Source: Archangium sp. (lineage in GTDB: Bacteria > Myxococcota > Myxococcia > Myxococcales > Myxococcaceae). From it: DNA of 11,391 nucleotides. The DNA is taken from NCBI GenBank assembly GCA_016793585.1, contig JAEUJR010000115.1:1-11391 (forward strand). Direction: 5' to 3'. The position numbers were made by a program, and so were the translations under genes. Of the stretch, positions 1 through 7,020 are shown in pieces. The first letter of the stretch is position 1. Each line of letters starts with the position of its first letter. A model generated the notes under the pieces. It searched no databases. It saw only the letters and a program-made list of their open reading frames with translations, and was not told the origin of the DNA.

Positions 1-1
1 C

Positions 2-3000
2 GACACGATGGGCGGCGGCAACATCGACGAGACGACGGGCCTGCAGGGCCACTTCAACGCCTGGTACAAGTGGGACCTCGACTGGTTCTCGAACGCGCAG
101 ATTCAGGTCGTCTCGCAGCCGGCGCAGTCGGGCAGCTTCCAGGTGTACGACCTCGAGCAACCGAGCCTCGGCGGCCTTCACGGCCTGCGCGTGCCCATCA
201 GCGGCGCGCGTGACTACTGGGTCGAGTTCAGGCCCACCGAGGGCGGCATGCTCACCCGCAGCGCCGTCATCTTCTGGGGCTACCCCTCTTCCGACGAGTC
301 GAACCTGCTCGACATGAACCCGGGCACGCCGACCGCCACCGACGCGCCGCTGCAGGTGGGCCGCACGTTCTCTGACCCCGGCGCGGGCATTCACATCACG
401 CCCACCAGCGTGGCGACGACGATGCCCTCGTCCATCAACGTCACCGTGAACCGCGGCGCCTTCACCTCGAACCGACCGCCCACCATCATGCTCAGCGCGT
501 CGACGATGCAGGCCACGGTGAACCAGCAGGTGACGTTCAACGCCATGGCGACGGACCCCGATGGCGACGCGCTCGCCTACTGGTGGGAGTCGCTCCAGGC
601 GCCCGCGAACGAGACGTTCACCTCGACCAACACGGCCATGGTGACGAACCGCTTCACCACCGTGCGCGACGCCGTCATGCGCGTCACCGTCAGCGACATG
701 AAGGGCGGCACCAGCTCGGCGAACGTCATCGTGCGCGTCGGCAACCCCACCACGACCCGCATCTCGGGCCGCGTCACCGACGTCAACACCATGCTGGGCG
801 TCGACGGCGTGCGCGTCGTCTCGGGCATGCGCACCACGTTGACCGACTCCAACGGAGACTACGTGCTCGTCGGCGTCACCCCCACCTCGACGACGGTGAC
901 GGCCTCGAAGCCGGGGTGGACGTTGTCTCCCTCGTTCACCAACCCGGTGACGGTGCCGGCGACTGGCGCGACGAACATCAACTTCAACGCGATTCGCGCG
1001 GGCTTCGGCATCTTCGGCAACGTGACGTCGGTCGGGCAGCCGCTCGCGGGCGTCACCATCTCGGCGGGCGCATACACCACCATCTCGAGCGCGCAGGGCA
1101 CCTGGCAGCTCACCAACGTACCCAACGGGCAGTACACGCTCACCGCGCGCGGCATGCCCGGCCAGACGTTCCGCCTCACCAACTGCGTGAACCCCATCAC
1201 GGTGAACGGCAACCCGGTGACGGGCTGCAACTTCGTCGAAGAAGTCGTGCCCGTGTCGGGCGTCGTCACCGGCACCATGGGGCCGCACACCGTGACCGAC
1301 GGCGTGCGCTCGGTGCAGACGACGTTGATGGGCGCGAGCTGGGCCTTCTCGTTCCCCCGTGTGCCGGCCGGCTCGTACAACTTCACGGCCTCGGCGCCCA
1401 ACCAGCGCATCGTGCCCATGTTCATGAACCCGGTGAACGTCGGCTCGATGCCCATCACCAACCTCGTCTTCAACGCGACCGCCTCGACGCAGGGCCCGCT
1501 GTGGCTCGTGCGCGGCAGCATCGACGAAGCCGGAGCGCCGCTGCTCGCCACCGAGGTGCGCGCCACGCAGGACGACGGCGGCATCGTGTCGAGCGGCACC
1601 ACCGACGGCCGTGGCAGCTACGTGTTGGCCAACGTGCCCGAAGGAACGTGGACGGTGGCTCCCTTCAAGCCGGGGTTCACCTTCGCCCCCGCCACCCGCA
1701 CCGTGACGCTCGACGGTGGTGACGTCACCGGCCAGGACTTCTCGGTGCAGGGCGCCAACGCGCGGCCCATCATCATCGTGCCCCCGAGCGCGACCCCGAT
1801 TCCCATCGTCGGCACCACCGCCGACCTCTTCGTGCTCGCCGATGACCCTGCGCCGGGCAGTGAAGCCGACCTCACCTACCAGTGGACGCGCTCGTTCGGC
1901 CCACAGACGGTGACGTTCAACACCAACGGCAACAACGGCGCGAAGAACGTGACCGTGACGTTCCAGCGCGCGGGCGCCTACTCGTTCCGCGTGACGGCGA
2001 CCGACCTCGGCAACCTGTCGGTCTCGGCCGACCTGCCCGTCGTCGTGCTCGCCACGGCCACCAGCGTGAACATCTTCGGAGTGCCCACCGGCCCCATCAA
2101 CGTCGGCGACTCGAAGCAGTTCACTGCGTCGGGCACGGACCAGTTCGGCCAGCCCATCGACAGCGCCGAAGACATCGAGTGGGCCGTCAGCGGCTGCGGC
2201 ACCATCACGCCCACGGGCCGTTTCACCGCCACCTCGACGGGCATGTGCACCGTCACCGCCACCGTCGGAGGCCGCATGGCCACCGCGAACCTGCGCACCG
2301 AGATTGGCCCCGTGCCGCGCATCACCATGGGCCCCACCGTCACGCCGAGCCCCGTCGTGGGCGGCGTCGCGACCGGTGTGGTCTCGGCCACCGACGACAT
2401 GGACGAGAGCAAGCTCACCTACACGTGGGGGGCCTCCAACCCGCCCGCCCTCGTCACGTTCTCGCCCAATGGCACCAACGCCGCGAAGTCGACCACCATC
2501 ACCTTCGGGGCTCCCGGCCAGTACACGCTGCGCGTCGACGTGAAAGACGAGCGCGAGCTCACCGTGACGGGCTTCGTGACGGTGACGGTGCAGGACGGCC
2601 TGGCGAAGGTCGAGGTGACTCCGGCGATGGCGAACGTCGCGACCGGCGGCACCCAGACCTTCACCGCGCAGGGCAAGGACTTCTCGGGCGCAGACGCGCA
2701 GGCGCCCGGCTGCACGTGGGCGGCGTCGGCCGGCTCCATCGACGCGAACGGCGCGTTCACCGCACCGGCGACGGCTGGCGCTGTCTCGGTCACCGCGACG
2801 TGCGGCCTGTTCGTGGCGACCGCGAGCGTGAACGTGACCGATGGCACTGGCACCGGCGGCGGCAGCGCGGGTGGCATGGGCGGCGGCGCGGGTGGTGGCG
2901 GCGCGACGCAGATGCCCAAAGGCTGCGGGTGCAGTGGCTCGGGAGACGCGGCGGTGCTGCTGCCGTTGCTCGGGTTGCTCGCCGCACGCCGGAGGCGGGA

Positions 3001-3019
3001 AAGGCGCAGCCGCGCGCTC
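2..3019 (+). other. First half of the fused ORF: secreted gametolysin-like (M11) metallopeptidase tail with PKD, CarboxypepD-reg-like and Big-like modules (5' partial)
   Basis: Residue numbers count from the ATG at position 8. The Met-turn D-T-M-G just before residue 4 and GHFNAWYKW (14-22) match the end of M11 gametolysin-type catalytic domains; the zinc-binding HExxH would lie left of the window. A beta domain follows to about 150, with YWVEFR (70-75), LLD (100-102) and GIHITP (127-132). Next come a PKD-like module (157-246, with DPDGD), four carboxypeptidase-regulatory-like modules (about 249-330, 331-412, 413-491, 496-582, with SNGDY- and DGRGSY-type turns), a PKD-like module (585-682), a Big-like one (684-766), a PKD-like one (770-862) and a second Big-like one (866-945). 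A Gly/Ser linker (946-966) leads to a C-terminal sorting signal. The likely role is a secreted protease displayed at the cell surface. The family call is by recognition and rests on the last part of the catalytic domain only. Confidence 0.72.
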
Positions 3020-5386
3020 GTGACCCCGGCCGTCGTCGTCGCGCCGCTGGTGATGCTCGTGGTGCTCGCGGGCTGTGCGGGCACGACTGCCTCCGAGCCG
3101 GGCGAGCCAGTCGCGTCGATCGCGCAGCAGCTCGGTGAGCCCTCGGGCGGTTTCCCCGGCGATCAGGAGCGCATGCTGCACGTGCTCATGAACCAGGCGC
3201 GCGTCTCGGCGAAGACGCCCAACGGCATGTGCGGAGACTTCACGGGCGAGTTCGGCGCCACCGTCGACAAGGCCCCGTTCGTCTATGCCTTCGAAGGCAA
3301 CGTGGGCGCGCGCTTCTCGGCGCGGCACATGGCCGAGCTGGGCTGCTACCAGAACGAGAGCTGCTGCGAGCTCGGTGACGCAGGCTCGGGTGTCGGGTGC
3401 CTCTCTGCGGGGTCTTGCACCGGCGCGATGTGCGGGCAGACCTGTGACGCCGGCGTCGGGCAGACGGCGCAGGCCCGCTACTCACTCTTCGGCTTCAACA
3501 CGTTGTCGGCCACCACCATCGCCCGCAACGTGCCGTCGGCCTTCGACCTGTGGTGCACGCTGATGCAGTCGGCGCAGAACCGGCCCAGCATCTACGCCGA
3601 CGGTGGCACCGAGTTCGCCGCTGGCCTGTTCCGCGCCGAGGGCAGCCAGTGCTCGATGCCGTACTGGGCCGTCGCGTACGGCCGGGGCGCCGTCACCATT
3701 CCCCGCATTCCCGCCGCGAGCGCGATGCACCCGCCGCCGAACCCGGGCTCCACGGCACAGCTGTACTTCGCGGCGAACTACTTCGACCCGTCACGCAAGG
3801 CGCCCAAACGTTCAGCCGTCGTCATCGCCGGCCACTGCTTCGACATGGACCGCGCGTGGGGCCAGCCGTCGAACGGCACCTACGAGACGCACTTCCCCGA
3901 CCCTGACGTGCTGCCGAACGGCTGCCACCCGTACTACTTCGTCTTCACCGACGGAGACGGCGCGCGGCACACGTACCCCAGCGTCGGCAGCCTGCAGGTG
4001 GCGCTCGGCGTCGATCAGACCTGCCCCACGCCGTACGACCCGGGCCCGCAGCTGCCTGCCGACTGCGAGACGAACGAGCCGCAGTGCCCCGAAGGAGAAC
4101 GCCGCGCCTGCTACACCGCCGACACCAACACCCTGCGCGCGGGGGAATGCCGCCAGGGTACGCAGATCTGCCGCAACGGGTTCTGGGGCGCGTGCCGCGA
4201 TCAGATCGGCCCCTTCATCGAAGCGTGCGACGGCCTCGACAACGACTGCGACGGCATGATCGACGAAGACAACCCGGGCGGCGGCGCGAGCTGCTCGGTG
4301 CCCGGAGAGTTCGGGGTGTGCCAGGCCGGCGAGCGCCGCTGCCAGTCGGGCCGGCTCTCGTGTCTGCCGCTCAACCAGCCGACGCCTGAGACGTGCAACG
4401 GCGTCGACGACGACTGCGATGGCGTGCCCGACGACGGCCTCGGCCAGACGGCGTGCGGCCTCGGGAACTGCTACCGGCTGGTGAACAACTGCTTCAACGG
4501 CGTGCCGCAGGTCTGCGACGCGGGCACCGGCTCGCCCGAGATCGACGACATGAAGGACAACGACTGCGACGGGCTCTACGACGAAGACTTCGACTGCCGG
4601 TTCCCCGATGGTGGGCCGCGGCCGTCGCGTTCGTTCTACGCAGGGCCAGGCACGGTGCCGACGCGGCCCTGCGCCGAAGGCGTGCTCCAGTGCAACCGCG
4701 CCGACGGCGGCTGGTTCGTCGCCTTCGCCGGCAAGATTCCGACGCCTGAGATCTGCAACAACCAGGACGATGACTGCGACGGCCTGCAGGAGGTCGCGCG
4801 CGAGACCCAGGCGCTCATCGGCTACGACCGGTGCGGCTCGGGAACGTGCGCGCGCAAGAGCGTCGGCCGCTGCACTGCGGGCGCCATGCAGACCTGCACG
4901 CCGATGATGCCGACGGCCGAGACGTGTGACGGCCTCGACAACGACTGCAACGGCACCATCGACGACATGTGCACGTGCCGCGCTGACGAGCCGCGGCCTT
5001 GTTACACCGGCCCGTCCGAGACGCGTGGTGTCGGGGCGTGCCGCGGCGGTATGCGCACCTGCACCAACGGCAGCTACACGCGGTGCACCGGAGAGGTGAA
5101 GCCGTCGCTCGAGCTCTGCAATGGCGTCGACGATGACTGCGACGGCACGGTGGACGACCTCTGCGTCGGCATGGGCGGTGGAACGGCTCAGCCGGCAGAC
5201 GGCGGCGCGACGGGTGGCGGCTCGGCCGGAGGAGGCTCCGCGGGTGGAGGCGAGGCGATGGCCGGCGGCGCAGCGGGTGGTGGCGCGACCACCGAGATGC
5301 CGAAGGGCTGTGGTTGCTCGGGCGTCGAGGGTGGGCTCTCGGTGCTGGCGCTCGCGCTCACGTTGCTGCGACGACGAGGCCGCTGA
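2..5386 (+). CDS. Continuous ORF: M11-like metallopeptidase/beta-module protein fused in frame to a CAP-MopE lipoprotein (5' partial)
   Basis: The frame is open from base 2 to the TGA at 5384-5386 (1794 codons visible) and enters from outside the window. The first ATG, at position 8, is not the start: it is the Met of the metzincin Met-turn D-T-M-G (codons at 2-13). The order is: end of a peptidase domain, beta modules, Gly-rich linker, MYXO-CTERM-like signal (2912-3013), lipoprotein signal peptide with L-A-G-C (Cys codon 3074-3076), CAP-like domain, MopE repeats, and a second Gly-rich linker with a second MYXO-CTERM-like signal (5297-5383). Signals that normally sit at the extreme C- and N-terminus occur back to back in the middle, so the natural reading is two adjacent genes whose separating stop is absent here. 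Whether this is a true fusion, an indel in this strain, or a sequence error cannot be decided from the window. The two halves are described separately. Confidence 0.6.
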   Translation, partial: DTMGGGNIDETTGLQGHFNAWYKWDLDWFSNAQIQVVSQPAQSGSFQVYDLEQPSLGGLHGLRVPISGARDYWVEFRPTEGGMLTRSAVIFWGYPSSDESNLLDMNPGTPTATDAPLQVGRTFSDPGAGIHITPTSVATTMPSSINVTVNRGAFTSNRPPTIMLSASTMQATVNQQVTFNAMATDPDGDALAYWWESLQAPANETFTSTNTAMVTNRFTTVRDAVMRVTVSDMKGGTSSANVIVRVGNPTTTRISGRVTDVNTMLGVDGVRVVSGMRTTLTDSNGDYVLVGVTPTSTTVTASKPGWTLSPSFTNPVTVPATGATNINFNAIRAGFGIFGNVTSVGQPLAGVTISAGAYTTISSAQGTWQLTNVPNGQYTLTARGMPGQTFRLTNCVNPITVNGNPVTGCNFVEEVVPVSGVVTGTMGPHTVTDGVRSVQTTLMGASWAFSFPRVPAGSYNFTASAPNQRIVPMFMNPVNVGSMPITNLVFNATASTQGPLWLVRGSIDEAGAPLLATEVRATQDDGGIVSSGTTDGRGSYVLANVPEGTWTVAPFKPGFTFAPATRTVTLDGGDVTGQDFSVQGANARPIIIVPPSATPIPIVGTTADLFVLADDPAPGSEADLTYQWTRSFGPQTVTFNTNGNNGAKNVTVTFQRAGAYSFRVTATDLGNLSVSADLPVVVLATATSVNIFGVPTGPINVGDSKQFTASGTDQFGQPIDSAEDIEWAVSGCGTITPTGRFTATSTGMCTVTATVGGRMATANLRTEIGPVPRITMGPTVTPSPVVGGVATGVVSATDDMDESKLTYTWGASNPPALVTFSPNGTNAAKSTTITFGAPGQYTLRVDVKDERELTVTGFVTVTVQDGLAKVEVTPAMANVATGGTQTFTAQGKDFSGADAQAPGCTWAASAGSIDANGAFTAPATAGAVSVTATCGLFVATASVNVTDGTGTGGGSAGGMGGGAGGGGATQMPKGCGCSGSGDAAVLLPLLGLLAARRRRERRSRALVTPAVVVAPLVMLVVLAGCAGTTASEPGEPVASIAQQLGEPSGGFPGDQERMLHVLMNQARVSAKTPNGMCGDFTGEFGATVDKAPFVYAFEGNVGARFSARHMAELGCYQNESCCELGDAGSGVGCLSAGSCTGAMCGQTCDAGVGQTAQARYSLFGFNTLSATTIARNVPSAFDLWCTLMQSAQNRPSIYADGGTEFAAGLFRAEGSQCSMPYWAVAYGRGAVTIPRIPAASAMHPPPNPGSTAQLYFAANYFDPSRKAPKRSAVVIAGHCFDMDRAWGQPSNGTYETHFPDPDVLPNGCHPYYFVFTDGDGARHTYPSVGSLQVALGVDQTCPTPYDPGPQLPADCETNEPQCPEGERRACYTADTNTLRAGECRQGTQICRNGFWGACRDQIGPFIEACDGLDNDCDGMIDEDNPGGGASCSVPGEFGVCQAGERRCQSGRLSCLPLNQPTPETCNGVDDDCDGVPDDGLGQTACGLGNCYRLVNNCFNGVPQVCDAGTGSPEIDDMKDNDCDGLYDEDFDCRFPDGGPRPSRSFYAGPGTVPTRPCAEGVLQCNRADGGWFVAFAGKIPTPEICNNQDDDCDGLQEVARETQALIGYDRCGSGTCARKSVGRCTAGAMQTCTPMMPTAETCDGLDNDCNGTIDDMCTCRADEPRPCYTGPSETRGVGACRGGMRTCTNGSYTRCTGEVKPSLELCNGVDDDCDGTVDDLCVGMGGGTAQPADGGATGGGSAGGGSAGGGEAMAGGAAGGGATTEMPKGCGCSGVEGGLSVLALALTLLRRRGR
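2912..3013 (+). other. Internal MYXO-CTERM-like sorting signal
   Basis: The segment encodes MPKGCGCSG, then a hydrophobic stretch (AAVLLPLLGLLAA), then a basic run with four consecutive Arg and further Arg after one Glu. A Gly/Ser/Met linker precedes it. This is the three-part layout of MYXO-CTERM signals, whose conserved Cys is known to be needed for processing by a myxosortase. Such a signal should be within a few residues of the C-terminus, yet the frame continues for about 790 codons. The same MPKGCGCSG motif recurs at the true end of the ORF with different codons, so it is not a recent DNA duplication. Confidence 0.75.
3020..5386 (+). CDS. Probable separate gene: lipoprotein with degenerate CAP/SCP domain, six MopE-type repeats and C-terminal MYXO-CTERM-like signal
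   Basis: If translated independently, the best start is the GTG at 3020, giving 788 residues with a signal peptide ending L-A-G-C (lipid Cys at 19). The ATG at 3053 would leave too short a signal peptide. No good ribosome site precedes the GTG; GGAGG at 2991-2995 is 24 bases away, so initiation may rely on coupling. Residues about 46-226 resemble a CAP/SCP extracellular domain (ARFSARHMAELG near 97-108; YGR at its end) with a Cys-rich insertion (109-146). A beta-rich segment follows (about 245-335, with GCHPYYFVF). From 349 to 715 it is Cys-rich with six MopE-type motifs, then a Gly/Ser/Ala linker (718-756) and a sorting signal. It probably acts on the cell surface; its ligand is unknown. CAP assignment is moderate, MopE assignment strong. 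Confidence 0.62.
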   Translation: MTPAVVVAPLVMLVVLAGCAGTTASEPGEPVASIAQQLGEPSGGFPGDQERMLHVLMNQARVSAKTPNGMCGDFTGEFGATVDKAPFVYAFEGNVGARFSARHMAELGCYQNESCCELGDAGSGVGCLSAGSCTGAMCGQTCDAGVGQTAQARYSLFGFNTLSATTIARNVPSAFDLWCTLMQSAQNRPSIYADGGTEFAAGLFRAEGSQCSMPYWAVAYGRGAVTIPRIPAASAMHPPPNPGSTAQLYFAANYFDPSRKAPKRSAVVIAGHCFDMDRAWGQPSNGTYETHFPDPDVLPNGCHPYYFVFTDGDGARHTYPSVGSLQVALGVDQTCPTPYDPGPQLPADCETNEPQCPEGERRACYTADTNTLRAGECRQGTQICRNGFWGACRDQIGPFIEACDGLDNDCDGMIDEDNPGGGASCSVPGEFGVCQAGERRCQSGRLSCLPLNQPTPETCNGVDDDCDGVPDDGLGQTACGLGNCYRLVNNCFNGVPQVCDAGTGSPEIDDMKDNDCDGLYDEDFDCRFPDGGPRPSRSFYAGPGTVPTRPCAEGVLQCNRADGGWFVAFAGKIPTPEICNNQDDDCDGLQEVARETQALIGYDRCGSGTCARKSVGRCTAGAMQTCTPMMPTAETCDGLDNDCNGTIDDMCTCRADEPRPCYTGPSETRGVGACRGGMRTCTNGSYTRCTGEVKPSLELCNGVDDDCDGTVDDLCVGMGGGTAQPADGGATGGGSAGGGSAGGGEAMAGGAAGGGATTEMPKGCGCSGVEGGLSVLALALTLLRRRGR
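4220..5164 (+). repeat. Six MopE-type putative metal-binding repeats (protein level)
   Basis: Six copies of E-x-C-[DN]-G-x-D-[DN]-D-C-[DN]-G-x-x-[DE] begin at codons starting 4220, 4388, 4538, 4748, 4919 and 5111. Most are preceded by a G-x-C-x-x-G-x-x-x-C-x-x-G-x-(W)-x-x-C unit, the usual long form of this repeat. The motif is known from the Methylococcus copper-binding protein MopE and from many myxobacterial surface proteins; its DxDxDG-like acidic loop suggests Ca2+ or another metal. Copy 3 lacks the first Cys (EIDD instead of ExCD), and copy 4 (EICNNQDDDCDG) lacks the Gly after CN and ends in LQE instead of the acidic tail. Confidence 0.85.
5297..5383 (+). other. C-terminal MYXO-CTERM-like sorting signal
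   Basis: The last 29 residues read MPKGCGCSG, a short spacer, the hydrophobic stretch LSVLALALTLL, then RRRGR before the stop. A low-complexity Gly/Ser/Ala linker (about 5170-5296) precedes it. This fits surface sorting by a myxosortase with cleavage near the invariant Cys. The mature protein may carry modified cysteines at both ends, because it also begins with a lipobox. Confidence 0.82.
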
Positions 5387-5490
5387 CGAGCTGCCCGGTG
5401 TGTGGCCGCGCTCGGCGGCTGTCGGAGTGGCGGCGAGCACGACTCCGACTCACCGGGGCTTCTCTGAGCGTCGGGCTCGCAGGCAGTTGA

Positions 5491-5509
5491 TTCGCCCCGT
5501 CGTGGCGAA
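5491..5509. terminator. Possible hairpin between convergent genes
   Basis: TTCGCC (5491-5496) pairs with GGCGAA (5504-5509) across a 7-base loop. GGCGA (5504-5508) can alternatively pair with TCGCC (5516-5520). The site lies in the 155 bp gap between a + strand gene ending at 5386 and a - strand gene ending at 5542, where a bidirectional terminator would be expected. The stem is short and no T-tract follows, so this is weak evidence. Nothing else is recognisable in the gap. Confidence 0.25.
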
Positions 5510-5541
5510 ACGGACTCGCCGACATCTGGGAACTCTCACGC

Positions 5542-6453
5542 TCAGTACGTGATTCGGCCTGGCGCGCCCTGCTCACCGAGCTCGGTGTGGCAGATGTTGC
5601 AGTCACCATTCATCTGCGGCGTCGTCATCGCCGAGACGACCATGCCATTGCGCTTCACCTTCACCGTGTACGGCAGCCACGCGGGCGTCGTAGTGAGCCG
5701 GTCGGAGAAGAAGTTGCCCGACACGCGCAGCGGGGTGAGCGTGAGCTGAACCTGGCCGGTCCGGTCGATGATCTCCACGGTGGTTCCCGCCGGCACGTAC
5801 GAGAAGCAGAAGTCTTTCTGGTTCTGGCCCGGGTAGACGGTGCCCGCGAAGTAGAACGCTGCGCTGCGTTTGCTGCGGAGCGAGGGGTTCTGGCCGTTGA
5901 AGTTCTGGCCGTTGTGACAGGAGCGACACGCGAGCCCGGGGTTCATCTCGGGGTTCTCGGTGTACCGGTTCGCCGTCGCCCAGCTCTGGTTCGCGGTGCA
6001 CGTCACCATCGGCACGCCTGCGTCTGCCGAGCACGAGCCCATCTTCGCGCCGCCGTTCACCCAGGCCTCGAACGCGGCGATCTCGGCCGCAGGGAGCGGC
6101 GCTCCCGGAGGCATCGGCGAGTTCGTGTCCTTCATGCGGAGCAGGCTGCGCGCGGCGTAGCTGGCGCCGCTCGGCGCCGCCGCCGTCAGCTCGGCCCAGC
6201 TGGTCAGCGGCATGGTCGCGTTGCCAGCCGGCGGCGTGCGGTGACACGAGGCGCAGCGGGTTCGAATCAGCGTCGCGACGTCACACGGCAGGCCGCCGAT
6301 GCCGCCGTCGTAGTCGGGCGGCGGAATGGTGCCGAAGCTCGTCTCGGTGTCGGGGTCGATGTTGTTCTGGAACGTCGCCGCCGGGGTCTGGCCGCACGAC
6401 ACCGCGACCACTCCACCCACCAGCACTGCCACCACCATCAGCTGCTTCGACAT
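5542..6453 (-). CDS. Tri-haem c-type cytochrome lipoprotein
   Basis: This encodes 303 residues from the ATG at 6453, chosen over one 12 codons upstream because AAGGAAG sits six bases before it. Residues 1-20 form a signal peptide (MSKQ, hydrophobic core, V-A-V-S-C with Cys20), a slightly atypical lipobox, so the protein is probably membrane-anchored and exported. Three haem c motifs are visible: CASCH (67-71), CRSCH (176-180) and CNICH (285-289, near the C-terminus). After the first comes MPPGAPLPAAEIAAFEAWV (114-132), the usual Met-bearing loop and final helix of a small cytochrome c domain; Met114 may be the axial ligand. The region between motifs 2 and 3 (about 200-280) is beta-like and not recognised. 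It probably carries electrons in the envelope; its partner is unknown. It stands alone, convergent with the gene on its left. Confidence 0.82.
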   Translation of the reverse strand: MSKQLMVVAVLVGGVVAVSCGQTPAATFQNNIDPDTETSFGTIPPPDYDGGIGGLPCDVATLIRTRCASCHRTPPAGNATMPLTSWAELTAAAPSGASYAARSLLRMKDTNSPMPPGAPLPAAEIAAFEAWVNGGAKMGSCSADAGVPMVTCTANQSWATANRYTENPEMNPGLACRSCHNGQNFNGQNPSLRSKRSAAFYFAGTVYPGQNQKDFCFSYVPAGTTVEIIDRTGQVQLTLTPLRVSGNFFSDRLTTTPAWLPYTVKVKRNGMVVSAMTTPQMNGDCNICHTELGEQGAPGRITY

Positions 6454-6459
6454 CGAACG

Positions 6460-6466
6460 CTTCCTT
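6460..6466 (-). promoter_or_regulatory. Ribosome binding site of the tri-haem lipoprotein gene
   Basis: On the - strand this reads AAGGAAG with a six-base spacer to the ATG at 6453. It decides the start in favour of 6453 over 6489. The rest of the gap up to 6567 shows no convincing promoter. Confidence 0.6.
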
Positions 6467-6567
6467 TTGGGCCCGGCCGAGATCGGCACTACCCGAAAGC
6501 AAGACCCCGTGAAACGCGAAGGGTCACACCCAGTCCCACGTTGCCCCGATCGGCAGCGCTTCTGGGC

Positions 6568-7020
6568 TCAATCGGCGCCTTCGACCAGCTGCGGAGGAAC
6601 GTGGTGAGCCTCGACCTGACGGCCTGCTGCCGCCGACGCGAGGCGGGGCAGATAGTGCGACCAGCCGCGTGCATGAAGCTCGCGCTCGAGGTCGGGCAAC
6701 CCGTCATGCACGATGGTGACCCTGGTGCCCGTGCCTTCAGCCTCGAAGGTGACCTCGAGGGTGCTGCCGCCCGGTGGCAGACGAACGGAGCCGTGCCGGC
6801 CCCACGTGACGACCACCCGGCGCGGGAACTCGACCTCGACGTAGCGACCCTCAACGACGCGATCGTCGAATGCGATGACGAACTTTCCGCCGGGCCGGGG
6901 CTCGACGACGGCGCGATCGCCCATCCACGTCGCCAGCGCCTCGGCCTCGGTGAAGTACGGGAAGACCTCTTCGGGTGACGCGTCGACGAAGATCGAACCC
7001 TGAAAGCGCTCAGCGGTCAT
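6568..7020 (-). CDS. AHSA1/SRPBCC-family (START-like) protein
   Basis: This encodes 150 residues with the full signature of the Activator of Hsp90 ATPase homologue 1-like group. The N-terminal strand carries DASPEEVFPYFTEAEALATW (13-32), a PGGKF turn (43-47), GRYVEVEFPRRVVVTWG (58-74), STLEVTF (86-92), TRVTIVHDGLP (99-109) and a final helix GWSHYLPRL (119-127). This fold makes a hydrophobic cavity; despite the name, bacterial members are not shown to act on Hsp90, and their ligands are mostly unknown. The ATG lies inside the end of the arsR-like gene (11 bp overlap), with AAGGG eight bases upstream, so the two are translationally coupled. ArsR-AHSA1 pairs are a widespread arrangement in which the regulator controls the pair. 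Confidence 0.9.
   Translation of the reverse strand: MTAERFQGSIFVDASPEEVFPYFTEAEALATWMGDRAVVEPRPGGKFVIAFDDRVVEGRYVEVEFPRRVVVTWGRHGSVRLPPGGSTLEVTFEAEGTGTRVTIVHDGLPDLERELHARGWSHYLPRLASAAAGRQVEAHHVPPQLVEGAD

Noticed and set aside
2840..2911. Gly/Ser-rich low-complexity DNA, also at 5170-5296, considered as a tandem repeat or recombination site
   Set aside because: It is explained by the flexible linkers that precede MYXO-CTERM-like signals; the repeats are short and irregular at DNA level.
583..3138. Long open frames on the + strand in other registers (583-1722 and 1882-3138), rich in Arg and His
   Set aside because: They overlap the well-supported fused ORF; their extreme Arg/His/Ala composition is what high-GC coding sequence gives in a wrong frame, and no domain is recognisable.
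3812..5440. 542-codon open frame on the - strand
   Set aside because: It is antisense to the MopE repeat region; the repeated VAVVV(D/E)AV pieces are the reverse reading of the DNDCDG repeats, with no start context or signal.
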